Shown: positions 9,221 through 17,891 of the stretch, piece after piece
Position numbering within the stretch: the stretch's first letter is position 1
Layout of the letters: each line of letters starts with the position of its first letter
From: Streptomyces lunaelactis
GTDB lineage: Bacteria > Actinomycetota > Actinomycetes > Streptomycetales > Streptomycetaceae
DNA length: 64,000 bases
Assembly: GCF_003054555.1 (NCBI RefSeq)
Contig: NZ_CP026304.1
Location: 1,426,001-1,490,000, forward strand
Direction of reading: 5' to 3'
Notes under the pieces: generated by a model
Databases searched by the model: none
Seen by the model: the letters and a program-made list of their open reading frames with translations, nothing else
What the model was told of the DNA's origin: nothing
Program-made: the position numbers and the translations under genes

Positions 9221-10793
9221 CGCCGTTGTCTACCAGGTGTACCCGCGCAGCTTCTGCGATGCCGACGCTCGTGGAGAAGGCAACCTACCGGGGGTGCGGT
9301 CTCGTCTTCCCTACCTCATGGACCTTGGCGTGGACGCCATCTGGTTGAACCCGTTCTACCCTTCACCGATGCACGACGGTGGCTACGACGTTGCAGACTA
9401 CTGCGATGTCGACCCGAGGTTCGGAACGCTGAGGGACTTCGACGCTCTCGTCGCCGACGCCATGGCATTGGGGATCAGGGTAATCATCGATATCGTCCCG
9501 AATCACTGCTCATCGCGGCACCCCTGGTTTGAGGAAGCGCTGAGCTCCGGGCCCGGCAGCAATGCGAGGGAACGGTTCATCTTCCGCGACACGCCCAACA
9601 ACTGGCAGTCGCACTTCGACGGCCCGGCGTGGACGAGGACGCCAGATGGCCAGTACTACCTTCATTTGTTCGACTCCACTCAGCCGGACTTCAATTGGCG
9701 GCATCCCGATGTCGTCGCGATGTTCGAACGGGTGCTGCGGTTCTGGCTCGATCGCGGGGTCGCTGCGGTTCGGGTCGATATGGCCAATACTTTGTTCAAG
9801 GATTCTGAACTGCCGGATCGGCTGGCGGATTCGCGGCTGGTCCCCTACTACAACCGACCTGAGCTCCACGATCTCTACCGATCGTGGCGCGGGATCCTGG
9901 ATTCGTATCCGGCAGATGTCTACCCCGGCCCCCGGGGAGCGATCGCCGAGATCTGGTTCGACGACCCGGACTCGGCGCGACCGTACCTAGCAGATGGCGG
10001 GCTGCCGCAGACCTTCAACTTCCGCCTGATGCTGGTGCCGTGGGCCGCAGCTGAACTGCGTGCTGTGATCGACGAGGCTCGGCAATTGGTCGCTGATTCC
10101 GGCGGTTCGATGCCATGGGTACTCGGCAATCACGACATCACCAGGATGGTCAGCCGACTCGGCATCGATCAGGCGCTCATCCGCCACCCCACCGAGGCGC
10201 TTCGACGTGGAACTGTCGAGCCTGACAAGGTGCTGGGAACACGCAGGGCGCGAGCAGCCGCACTGCTGATACTCGCCCTCCCCGGAACCGCCTACCTGTA
10301 CCAAGGCGACGAACTCGGGCTCCCTGAGCACCTGGCCATCCCCGTGGAACGGCGGGATGATCCAACGTTCCACCGCACTGGTGGAGCGGCCGTTGGGCGG
10401 GACGGATGCCGGGTACCGTTGCCATGGTCCGGTGACGCTCCTCCGTACGGATTCGCGAACCAACCGGTGCGAACCTGGCTGCCGCAGCCGCTGGACTGGG
10501 CAGCGCTGACGGTGGCGACGGAACTGTCCGAGGTGGATTCCGTACTCAACCTCTACCGCAGCGCACTGCGCCTACGCCGCCAGCACCCAGCACTCGGTGA
10601 CGGCGAGATGCGCTGGCTTGACGCGGGTGCCGATACGTTGGCGTTCACTCGCGAGCCAGGGTTCGGGTTCGTGGCCAATTTCGGAGACAGGCCTGTCATG
10701 ATGCCGGCCGGCAGTCACGTCATCCTCGCCAGTGGGCCACTGTACGGCGCCCTGCTGCCCGCTGATACCGCGGTCTGGCTCAAGTTCCAGTGA
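9198..10793 (+). CDS. GH13-family alpha-glucosidase / trehalose-synthase-like hydrolase
   Basis: 531 residues. The TTG at 9198 is chosen because GAGGAGGGG (9182-9190) sits 7 nt upstream and the protein then opens with the usual GH13 N-terminus (PWWRSAVVYQVYPRSF). A (beta/alpha)8 barrel is evident: region I DIVPNH (98-103), nucleophile Asp194 in AVRVDMAN, acid/base Glu251 in AIAEIWF, and Asp313 in GNHD, so the catalytic triad is intact. It most resembles alpha-1,4/1,6-glucosidases (oligo-1,6-glucosidase or maltase type) acting on malto-oligosaccharides or sucrose-like substrates. There is no secretion signal, so it should be cytoplasmic. Its start lies inside the sugar-binding protein gene, and no transporter permease or LacI regulator is adjacent. 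Substrate is not predictable from sequence alone. Confidence 0.85.
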   Translation: MADPWWRSAVVYQVYPRSFCDADARGEGNLPGVRSRLPYLMDLGVDAIWLNPFYPSPMHDGGYDVADYCDVDPRFGTLRDFDALVADAMALGIRVIIDIVPNHCSSRHPWFEEALSSGPGSNARERFIFRDTPNNWQSHFDGPAWTRTPDGQYYLHLFDSTQPDFNWRHPDVVAMFERVLRFWLDRGVAAVRVDMANTLFKDSELPDRLADSRLVPYYNRPELHDLYRSWRGILDSYPADVYPGPRGAIAEIWFDDPDSARPYLADGGLPQTFNFRLMLVPWAAAELRAVIDEARQLVADSGGSMPWVLGNHDITRMVSRLGIDQALIRHPTEALRRGTVEPDKVLGTRRARAAALLILALPGTAYLYQGDELGLPEHLAIPVERRDDPTFHRTGGAAVGRDGCRVPLPWSGDAPPYGFANQPVRTWLPQPLDWAALTVATELSEVDSVLNLYRSALRLRRQHPALGDGEMRWLDAGADTLAFTREPGFGFVANFGDRPVMMPAGSHVILASGPLYGALLPADTAVWLKFQ

Positions 10794-11022
10794 CGGGCGA
10801 GTGCCGGGTGGAAACTTCCGTGGTGGCTCCGTGCTGCAATGCGGTGTGATCGCAGGGGGACATGCGCAGGTGAGGTATCTACCGGTGGGCATCGACGGCG
10901 CGCCTGCCCGGGGCCCGCTGGTTTACCCTGGGCCGGTGTTCACCTCTGAGGGACCCACGTTCCGCGAAGGGTGTAGCTCTTGGCTCTTACAAGCTTTTCG
11001 TAGACGTTGATCACAAAGGCGA

Positions 11023-11456
11023 GCCCTGACCTGCATTTACGCGCTGGTCGAGAAACCGGCCGAGCATGAGCCATGGGCTCTTCTGTACGCCGCCGCCGGC
11101 CATCCCGCCCCGCTGTTGATCACAGCTGAAGGCGACACACGCTTCCTGACCGACGGCCGCAGCATGCTTCTGGGAGTGGATCCCACCCAACGACGCCCCG
11201 ACGCGACCGAAGTCCTGCCGGCGAACGCACGATCCTGTTCTACACCGACGGCCTCATCGAACGGCGCACTGAAGACCTCGACCGCGGCGCGGCCCGGCTG
11301 CGCCAGCACGCCGCCGCCCTCGCCCAAGAAACCCTGGGAGCCCTCTGCGACGAGCTCCTCACCGGCCTCGCTCAGGACAGCAGCGACGACGTCGCCCTCA
11401 TCGCCGTTCGCACACCGGCATCCGACGACCGCGCCGCCACCGCCACCGCCGACTGA
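11023..11456 (+). pseudogene. Truncated, frameshifted SpoIIE/PP2C-type serine phosphatase
   Basis: The first frame reads TCIYALVEKPAEHEPW, then LLYAAAGHPAPLLI and LLGVDPTQRRPD, which is typical of the catalytic half of a SpoIIE/RsbU phosphatase. At about 11220 the frame is lost. One base over it resumes with TILFYTDGLIERRTEDLDRG and SSDDVALIAVR and runs to a TGA at 11454-11456. The metal-binding YTDG and DDVALI motifs are present, but the N-terminal half and any start codon are missing and the reading frame is broken once. I read this as a decayed remnant rather than a functional regulator of anti-sigma factors. Confidence 0.8.
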
Positions 11457-11492
11457 GCTCAACAGCCGGCGGCGCCACTCGACCGCGTCCCC

Positions 11493-13301
11493 TCATTCGA
11501 TGAGGGCGGCCTCGAAGGAACCCCCCAGGTATCGGTCCCGGCTGTCGCGACGTTGCAGCTTGCCGGTCGTCGTGAGCGGCAGCGTCCCCGGCTTGAGGAG
11601 GACGACATCGTGTACCTGGATGCGGTGTCCTGCATGGACGGCGCGCCTGATCTCCTGCTTGATCTCCTGCGCGGTCACCGGCTCGTCACTCCCGCCGCCG
11701 GCTGCCGCCATCGTCTCGGCGAGCACGATGAGCCGTTCATGTGCGCCGTCGTCGACCGACACCGCGCAAGCACCGAACTCGCGGACTGCCGGATGGCTGG
11801 CCTCAACAGTGGCTTCGATGTCCTGCGGGTAGTGGTTGGCACCGGCGATGATGATGACGTCCTTCGCCCGACCGGTGATGAACAGCTCCCCGCTGTGCAG
11901 AAATCCGAGGTCACCGGTACGGAGAAACCGCTCGCCCGGCTGGTCGGGAAGGGTCCCCATGAAGGTCTCGGCACTCTCCTTGGGAGCGTTCAGGTAGCCC
12001 GTTGCGACGCTCGGGCCGGACACGAAGATCTCGCCCACCTCGTCCTCATCGCAGGGCTTGCCGGTCTCCGGGTCGACGGCGACAGCCGTGCTCAACGGAT
12101 GGATCGGGCCGCAGCCGACCAGCTCCCGACTGTCCAGTGCCGACGCGGCCGGGCGCACTTTTCCGGCGGCGAGCGCCTCGGAGTCCACGCGCAGGACTTC
12201 CGGGCCCTGGCCGACCGGCACGGCCGTGACCATCACTGTCGCCTCGGCGAGGCCGTACGCGGGGGACAGCGCCCCGCGCCGGAAGCCGGCCTCTGCGAAT
12301 GCCGCGCAGAAGCGGTCGAGGGTATCGGCGCGGACGGGCTCACCTCCGACCAGAGCCATCTCCCAACGGCTGAGGTCGAGTTCCCGGCGCTGAGCGTCGG
12401 TCACCCGGCGGACACACAGGTCGTAGGCGAAGTTCGGCGCGCAGCTGTCCGCGCGTCCGAGCCGGGAGATCGCCCGCAGCCACGTGAGCGGACGCTGTAC
12501 GAACGTCATCGTCGGCAGCAGTGTGACGTCCCGGCCGGAGAAGAGGGACTCGAGGACGTTGCAGATGAGGCCCATGTTGTGGTGCGGCGGCAGCCACGAC
12601 ACCGACGACGGGCGGGGCAGCCCGGCGTCGTCGGCAGACCGACGCGTGTTGTCGTATATCAACGACAGATTGTTCAGCACATTGCTGTGAGTGATCGCGA
12701 CGCCCTTCGGCACTCCGGTCGATCCCGAGGAGTACTGCAGGTAGGCGACCATCTCAGCGGCGGTCACCGGCGGGGTCCACTGCCGGGCCAGGTCCAGGCA
12801 TACCTCGTCGGTCGCCACCCGGTCGAGTCGGGCGAGCCCTTCGGTGCCGGTGAGGACGGGCTCCGCGGCGGCAAGCATAGGGCCGGTGGACAGGAACAGC
12901 CGGGACTCGGAACTGGCGGCAATCGACTCCACCCGAGTCCATTTGGCATTGCCCCGCGTGCCGTCGAGCGGAGCTACCGGCACCGGGATCAGACCCGCAT
13001 AGATGCAGCCCAGGAAGGCGGCGTGGAACTCCAGTCCGGGCGGGTAACTCAGCAGCGCGCATGCGCCTGCGGTTGGAGCCTGCTTCAGCAGCGTCACGGC
13101 GATCGCCCGCGCACAGCGGTCGAGTTCGGCCAGGGTCAGTGAGTCGGATTCATCGACACCATCGCCCAGGAACACAAAGCTCTTCCGGTCGGGCTCAGCT
13201 GCCGCACGAGTGCGGCACAGGTCGATCAACGTCGTCAGTGCGCCATGCTCACCGGCCACGCCCTCGGGCAGGCGGACACTGTACTGATGATTGGTTTGCA
13301 T
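11493..13301 (-). CDS. Fatty-acyl-AMP ligase (FAAL), first of two
   Basis: 602 residues of the ANL adenylate-forming superfamily, FAAL branch (FadD32/FadD28-like), which activates fatty acids as acyl-adenylates for transfer to a carrier protein or polyketide synthase rather than to CoA. The start at 13301 (MQTNHQYS) has GGAG about 10 nt upstream. Visible motifs: the P-loop YSSGSTGVPKGVAITH, the adenine-binding PAYGLAEATVM, the ribose-binding RTGDLGFL with FITGRAKD, and the C-terminal catalytic Lys in LPLTTTGKLQR. All key residues are intact. It lies downstream of a second FAAL on the same strand (73-nt gap), suggesting one transcript. No acyl carrier protein gene is nearby, so the acceptor must be encoded elsewhere. 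The acyl chain length cannot be told. Confidence 0.9.
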   Translation of the reverse strand: MQTNHQYSVRLPEGVAGEHGALTTLIDLCRTRAAAEPDRKSFVFLGDGVDESDSLTLAELDRCARAIAVTLLKQAPTAGACALLSYPPGLEFHAAFLGCIYAGLIPVPVAPLDGTRGNAKWTRVESIAASSESRLFLSTGPMLAAAEPVLTGTEGLARLDRVATDEVCLDLARQWTPPVTAAEMVAYLQYSSGSTGVPKGVAITHSNVLNNLSLIYDNTRRSADDAGLPRPSSVSWLPPHHNMGLICNVLESLFSGRDVTLLPTMTFVQRPLTWLRAISRLGRADSCAPNFAYDLCVRRVTDAQRRELDLSRWEMALVGGEPVRADTLDRFCAAFAEAGFRRGALSPAYGLAEATVMVTAVPVGQGPEVLRVDSEALAAGKVRPAASALDSRELVGCGPIHPLSTAVAVDPETGKPCDEDEVGEIFVSGPSVATGYLNAPKESAETFMGTLPDQPGERFLRTGDLGFLHSGELFITGRAKDVIIIAGANHYPQDIEATVEASHPAVREFGACAVSVDDGAHERLIVLAETMAAAGGGSDEPVTAQEIKQEIRRAVHAGHRIQVHDVVLLKPGTLPLTTTGKLQRRDSRDRYLGGSFEAALIE

Positions 13302-13374
13302 GAGACCACTCCAAACGGTGGAAGGAGGAAGAAGGCGGCGGCAGTTCGCGCGCCCTCCCTGCATGGAGCGAGGT

Positions 13375-15171
13375 TCAGACCGTCTCGAACACCCGCGCCC
13401 GGTACCTGGACCGGCACCGCGAGCGCTGTAGCTTGCCGCTGGTGGTGAACGGCAGCGAACCGGCCTTGACCAGGAGGACCTCGTCGGCCCGGAGACTGTG
13501 CCCGGCGAAGACGGCCTCCCGGACGGCTTCTTCGACCTCGTCCGCCCCGACGGTCGCGCGTGCACCTGACGGAGCGTCCGGCGGAGGGCCGGCCACGACG
13601 CGGTACCGGCTGTTGATCTCAGCCAGGACGACGAGGCGCGTGCGTCCGCCGTCCTCGACGGTGAATGCGCAGCAGCAGCCTTCCCGTATGGCCGCGTGGC
13701 TTCCTCCCGCGGTCGCCTCGATGTCGTACGGGTAGTGCTGCATGCCCTCCACGACGATGAGGTCGTCCACCCGGCAGGTGACGAAGAGCTGACCGCCGTC
13801 CAGAAAGCCGAGGCTGCCGGTGCGCAGGAACTGGCGGCCCTCATGGCCGCGCACGGTGGCGTTGAACGTACTTGCCGTCTCCTCCGGGGCGTTCCAGTAC
13901 GCGGCACCGATACTCGGTCCGGATGCCAGGATCTCCCCTGTCTCGTCCGGGGCGCACGGTTCGCCGGTGGCCGGATCCACCACCGCGACGGTCATGGACG
14001 GGTGCAACTGGCCCAGGCCGACCAGTCGGCGGGCTCCGTCCTCGCGACCGGCTCGTTGTACCTGGCCTTTCGCCAGCGCCACCGCGTCGAACCGCCGGAT
14101 CACCGGTTCGGGCTCCACCGGCCCGCCGCTGAGCATCACGGTGGACTCGGCGATGCCGTAACTCGGGAAGAACGCCTCTCGGCGAAAGCCGAACGGGGCG
14201 AGCATGGCACTGAACTGGTCAATCATCTCTGCACGCACCGGCTCGTCCCCGACCACCGCGATCCGCCAGCCGCTGAAATCGAGGGAACGCAGCTGCTGCT
14301 CGGAGAGGCGCCGCACGCACAGCTCGTACCCGAAACCGGGTGCCGAACTTATGCCCGCCCCGCGGTCCGATATCGCGCGGAGCCAGTTGACCGGATCCTG
14401 GGTGAACGCCGACGGCGGCATCAGTACGGCGTCGTACCCGACATAGAGCGGCTGCAGGACCCCGGTGATCAGTCCCATGTCGTGGAACACGGGCAGCCAG
14501 GACACAACGGGCGGCAGCCGGTCGAAGTCGTCCGTGTCCCGGCAACCGTTGGCCAGGATCAGCGAGAGGTTGTGCAGGACGTTGCCATGGGTGAGCTCCA
14601 CACCCCGGGGCGGACCGGTCGTGCCGGAGGTGTACTGCAGGTACGCGATCGTGTCCGGGCCGATGCGGGGGGCATTCCAGCCGTATGCGTCCGTCCCACT
14701 GATCTCGTCAGTCGCCACAGAGGTCGGCCGGCGCGGTGTGGACATGTCCTTCAGCAAAGTGTCGACACGGTCCAGCCTGGACCCTTTCGACAGCACCAGA
14801 TCCGGCTGGCAGCTGTTGACGATTGCCCGGAAGCGCGTATACCGGTCGTCGACGCCGACGCGCAGCACCGGAGGAGCGGGCACCGCGATCAGGCCGGCAT
14901 ACAGGCAGCCGAAGAAGGCGGACACGAAGTCCAGACCCGGCGGGTAACTCAGAACGGCGCGGGCGCCCGGCGGGGCATGCCTGCTCAGACGCACGGCGAT
15001 CGCCCTTGCGCGGGCGTCGAGTTGGGCGAGGGTGAGCGAGTCGGACTCTTCGAGGTCGTTCTCCAGGAAGGCGAACATCCGTCGATCCGGGTCCCTGGAC
15101 GCGCGATACCTGCAGAGCTCGACCAAGGTCGTCGGCTCGAGTCGGAATTCTGTGATGGCATCCTCTGACAT
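13375..15171 (-). CDS. FAAL-like protein with altered ribose-binding motif
   Basis: 598 residues. The start at 15171 is firm: AGGAGG lies 7 nt before the ATG. It is a paralogue of the FAAL gene that follows it, sharing the fold and most motifs: YTSGTTGPPRGVELTH, PSYGIAESTVML and LPFTTSGKLQR with the catalytic Lys. Three family-conserved positions differ. The P-loop Lys is Arg (PPRG instead of PKG), the ribose-binding Asp of RTGDLG is Ser (RTGSLG), and the following GRxKD is CRVDD. In acyl-adenylate enzymes that Asp contacts the AMP ribose, so activity may be reduced or the role changed, for example a non-catalytic partner of the intact FAAL. It is first in a two-gene unit divergent from a ketosynthase gene. 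Alternatively it is a normal enzyme that tolerates these changes. Confidence 0.85.
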   Translation of the reverse strand: MSEDAITEFRLEPTTLVELCRYRASRDPDRRMFAFLENDLEESDSLTLAQLDARARAIAVRLSRHAPPGARAVLSYPPGLDFVSAFFGCLYAGLIAVPAPPVLRVGVDDRYTRFRAIVNSCQPDLVLSKGSRLDRVDTLLKDMSTPRRPTSVATDEISGTDAYGWNAPRIGPDTIAYLQYTSGTTGPPRGVELTHGNVLHNLSLILANGCRDTDDFDRLPPVVSWLPVFHDMGLITGVLQPLYVGYDAVLMPPSAFTQDPVNWLRAISDRGAGISSAPGFGYELCVRRLSEQQLRSLDFSGWRIAVVGDEPVRAEMIDQFSAMLAPFGFRREAFFPSYGIAESTVMLSGGPVEPEPVIRRFDAVALAKGQVQRAGREDGARRLVGLGQLHPSMTVAVVDPATGEPCAPDETGEILASGPSIGAAYWNAPEETASTFNATVRGHEGRQFLRTGSLGFLDGGQLFVTCRVDDLIVVEGMQHYPYDIEATAGGSHAAIREGCCCAFTVEDGGRTRLVVLAEINSRYRVVAGPPPDAPSGARATVGADEVEEAVREAVFAGHSLRADEVLLVKAGSLPFTTSGKLQRSRCRSRYRARVFETV

Positions 15172-15552
15172 CGTGGTCCTCCTGTTCGGCTTGGCCATTG
15201 CCATTGCCCCGCCATTCCCCCACTGGTCGCGAGGACCTGGCTATTTGCCCAGCCATTGCTGTACGCCTGCGACACGTTCGTTCCACTCGGAGAGATGCTA
15301 GGTCGGCGGAGAAATATCGGGTATCCGCCGGCGGAAGGCGTCCACCCCCTACCGGAGGCGAGTGCCGGGTAAGCCGTAGGACGGATGACAACCAGCCTCC
15401 GGTCGCCCTCATGGTTCCGTCCGCCGGCCGTTATGGAAAGCACCTCGTGCTCTCTACCGTAATGACGACGGCCAGTGGACACCGAATGGCCCGTGTCCAC
15501 GCCCGTGTCCAAGGGAGACCATTCCCTAGAAGGCTTCAGAAAGGGAACCGTG
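15172..15552. promoter_or_regulatory. Divergent regulatory region between FAAL-like and ketosynthase genes
   Basis: 381 bp that must hold both promoters. Near the FAAL side GCCATT occurs repeatedly (GCCATTGCCATTG near 15196, then CGCCATTCC and AGCCATTGC). Near the ketosynthase side an 8-bp perfect inverted repeat GTGGACAC (15475-15482) / GTGTCCAC (15493-15500) is followed by another GTGTCC (15504-15509), 50-75 bp before the start. This is a plausible operator for the LuxR-type or AraC regulator encoded downstream. No convincing -10/-35 pair stands out. Confidence 0.45.
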
Positions 15553-16851
15553 ATGTCCTACGAAGCATCTGACGACTACTTCTTGGGTTATCCGAAGCTC
15601 CCCGATCTCCCCGGTTCCCCGGACGGGGAAGTCCTCGGCACAACCGGCGTTGTGGTCACCGGATTAGGAATGACCACGCCGTTGGGTGCCGACGTCCACT
15701 CCACCTGGACGGGGCTGCTCGCCGGCGAATCCCCGGTCACCGTGCTCGACGAACCGTGGGCCCGCGACCTGCCCGTACGGCTGGCAGGCCGACTGAGTCA
15801 GGAACCGACCGAGGTACTGCACCGGGTCGAGGCCCGGCGGATGGACCGCTGCCAGCAGATTGCGATGGTGGCGGCCCGGCAGGCATGGGCCGACGCCGGC
15901 GCGCCCACGGTGGCGCCTGAGCGGTTGGCCGTGGTGATCGGCACAGGCCTCGGCGGCGGGAAGACCCTGGTCGACCAGCACGACCTGTCCTCGGCGAAGG
16001 GGCCGGGGCGCGTGTCGCCCTTCGCCGTGACGATGCTGATGCCCAACGGCCCGGCCGCCGCCGTCAGTCTGGACCTCGGCGCCCGCGCCGGCGCCCACGC
16101 GCCGACCAGCGCCTGTGCCTCTGGAGCGGAGGCAATCGCCATGGGACTCGCCATACTTCGTGCCGGGCGGGCCGACGTCGTTGTCGCCGGCGGCACCGAG
16201 GCATGCATCGGGCGGCTGTCCATGGCGGCCTTCGCCCGCATGGGAGCCCTGTCCAGCCGTCATGACGAACCTCAGAGCGCATCGCGGCCGTTCGACAGCG
16301 CGCGTGACGGCTTCGTCATGGCGGAGGGCGCCGGAGCCGTCGTTCTGGAACGAGCCGATTCCGCAAGAGCTCGTGGCGCGCGGGCGTATGCCACGCTTGC
16401 CGGTACGGGGATGAGCTCCGACGCGCACGCCATGACAGCTCCTTCAGCGGACGGTCAGATCAGTGCGATCCGCCAGGCCTTGAGCTCCGGCGGCCTCGGC
16501 CCGCAGGACATCGTTCACGTCAACGCTCACGCTCCCGGTACGCCCGTCGGTGACCGTATCGAAGCGTCGGCGTTGCTGGAATCGATCGGCCCGCATGCTC
16601 TCGTGACGGCGACCAAGTCGATCACGGGCCATCTCATAGGCGGGGCGGGCGCGATCGAGGCCATCTTCACGGTCCTGAGCATCTTCAACGACGTGATTCC
16701 CGCGACCAGGAACCTCGACGACAAGGACCCCGAGGTGAAGGTGGACATCGTCACGGGAAGTCCTCGGCACACCAAGGTCACCGCGGCCATCTCGAACTCG
16801 TTCGGTTTCGGCGGTCACAACGTGGTCCTCGCTTTCACCAAGTCCGCCTGA
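15553..16851 (+). CDS. Beta-ketoacyl-ACP synthase II-like ketosynthase with TTA codon
   Basis: 432 residues, from the ATG at 15553 with AAGGGA a few bases upstream. FabF/KAS II family thiolase fold that condenses acyl and malonyl units on an acyl carrier protein. The active site is present: Cys188 in TSACASGAEAIAMG, His326, and His360 in KSITGHLIGGAGAIEA. The loop around the first His is AHAPGTPVGD instead of the usual AHGTSTPLGD. The protein carries a ~30-residue N-terminal extension before GVVVTGLGMTTPLG. Codon 38 is TTA (15664-15666), the rare bldA-dependent codon typical of developmental or secondary-metabolite genes. It is divergent from the FAAL pair and its 3' end overlaps the convergent regulator gene by 37 bp. 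This is not the housekeeping fabF, which sits with fabD/fabH/acpP; a specialised lipid role is inferred. Confidence 0.9.
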   Translation: MSYEASDDYFLGYPKLPDLPGSPDGEVLGTTGVVVTGLGMTTPLGADVHSTWTGLLAGESPVTVLDEPWARDLPVRLAGRLSQEPTEVLHRVEARRMDRCQQIAMVAARQAWADAGAPTVAPERLAVVIGTGLGGGKTLVDQHDLSSAKGPGRVSPFAVTMLMPNGPAAAVSLDLGARAGAHAPTSACASGAEAIAMGLAILRAGRADVVVAGGTEACIGRLSMAAFARMGALSSRHDEPQSASRPFDSARDGFVMAEGAGAVVLERADSARARGARAYATLAGTGMSSDAHAMTAPSADGQISAIRQALSSGGLGPQDIVHVNAHAPGTPVGDRIEASALLESIGPHALVTATKSITGHLIGGAGAIEAIFTVLSIFNDVIPATRNLDDKDPEVKVDIVTGSPRHTKVTAAISNSFGFGGHNVVLAFTKSA

Positions 16852-17624
16852 CCAGGGGCGCGGGACGGGCCGGAGGAGAGGGGGCTTGAGGGGCTGGGGG
16901 GTACTGGAGGGCCTGCGGAGGCCCGTGGAGCCTGCGCAGGCTGGGGCGGGTGCACCAGACCGCTCCGCTGAGCCATCAGCGCCGCGTGCATCCGGTTCGG
17001 CAACTCGAGCTTGGCGAGGATGCGCGAGACGTGGGACTTCACGGTGGCGGGCGTTACATGCAGCTCGCGGGCGATCTCCTGATTCGACCTCCCCATGGCT
17101 ATACCGGACAGGACTTGGGTCTCCCGGCCGCTCAGGGTGGCCAGGGCGACCGCGTGCGAGCGCTCCTGTGGCGGCGGAAGAATCTCGAACCGATCAATCA
17201 GCCGTCGGGTCATCGTGGGGCAGATGAAAGCCGCGCCGCCGGCGACCGCGCGGACGGCTGAGGTCAGCTCCTCCTGGCTGGCGCTCTTGAGCAGAAAACC
17301 GCTTGCGCCCGCCTTCAGCGACCCGAACAGATGGCTGTCGAGGTCGATGCTGGTGAGGACGACGATTCCGGGTACGAATCCGGGTGCGATTCCTGGTGCT
17401 GCCGCCCCCGAGGGCTTGGCGAGTTTGCGGATGAATTCGTATTCGGCATCGACGAGTACGACTTGCGGTCGCCGCAGCTCGAACATTCGTAATGCCTCCT
17501 CGCCGACCCTCGTATCGGCGACCACGGTGATGTCCGATGCCTCCCCGAGTGCATGCCGGAAACCGCGGCGCACAAGGTCCTCATTGTCGACCAGCATTAC
17601 TTCCAACGTGCTGAATTCGTCCAT
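16815..17624 (-). CDS. LuxR/NarL-family response regulator
   Basis: 269 residues. The ATG at 17624 has GGAG six bases upstream. An N-terminal receiver domain carries the acidic pair in LVDNED (Asp13, Asp16), a phosphorylatable Asp59 in VVLVDAEYE, a Thr in VVLTSID and the Lys in GFLLKSAS. A ~25-residue Gly/Pro/Ala insertion follows Asp59. The C-terminal LuxR-type helix-turn-helix reads SGRETQVLSGIAMGRSNQEIARELHV and so on. A Pro/Ser-rich tail of ~50 residues follows. No histidine kinase is adjacent, so it is an orphan. Its gene converges on and overlaps the ketosynthase gene; together with the inverted repeat upstream of that gene this suggests local control, which is inference. Confidence 0.9.
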   Translation of the reverse strand: MDEFSTLEVMLVDNEDLVRRGFRHALGEASDITVVADTRVGEEALRMFELRRPQVVLVDAEYEFIRKLAKPSGAAAPGIAPGFVPGIVVLTSIDLDSHLFGSLKAGASGFLLKSASQEELTSAVRAVAGGAAFICPTMTRRLIDRFEILPPPQERSHAVALATLSGRETQVLSGIAMGRSNQEIARELHVTPATVKSHVSRILAKLELPNRMHAALMAQRSGLVHPPQPAQAPRASAGPPVPPSPSSPLSSGPSRAPGQADLVKARTTL

Positions 17625-17891
17625 CAATCACTCCGCCTGTGCGATTCGAAAGTGTGGTCCCCATTCCACTCCGTGGTCTCCTGACCGGTGTGGTTTCACG
17701 GGTACTGTCAAGAACGCATTCCGGTACAGCGGTTGCACACGCGATGGCTGTGGGGCGCGCTGAGCCCTACTGGTGACCGTGGCTGATACCGCATATGCCC
17801 CCTGGCCGGCACGCACATCCCGGTTAGGCTGAATGACAGCCTGCGGCGGGATTCGCCGCATCGATCCCTTCCGATGCTAGGGGGATTGGCA

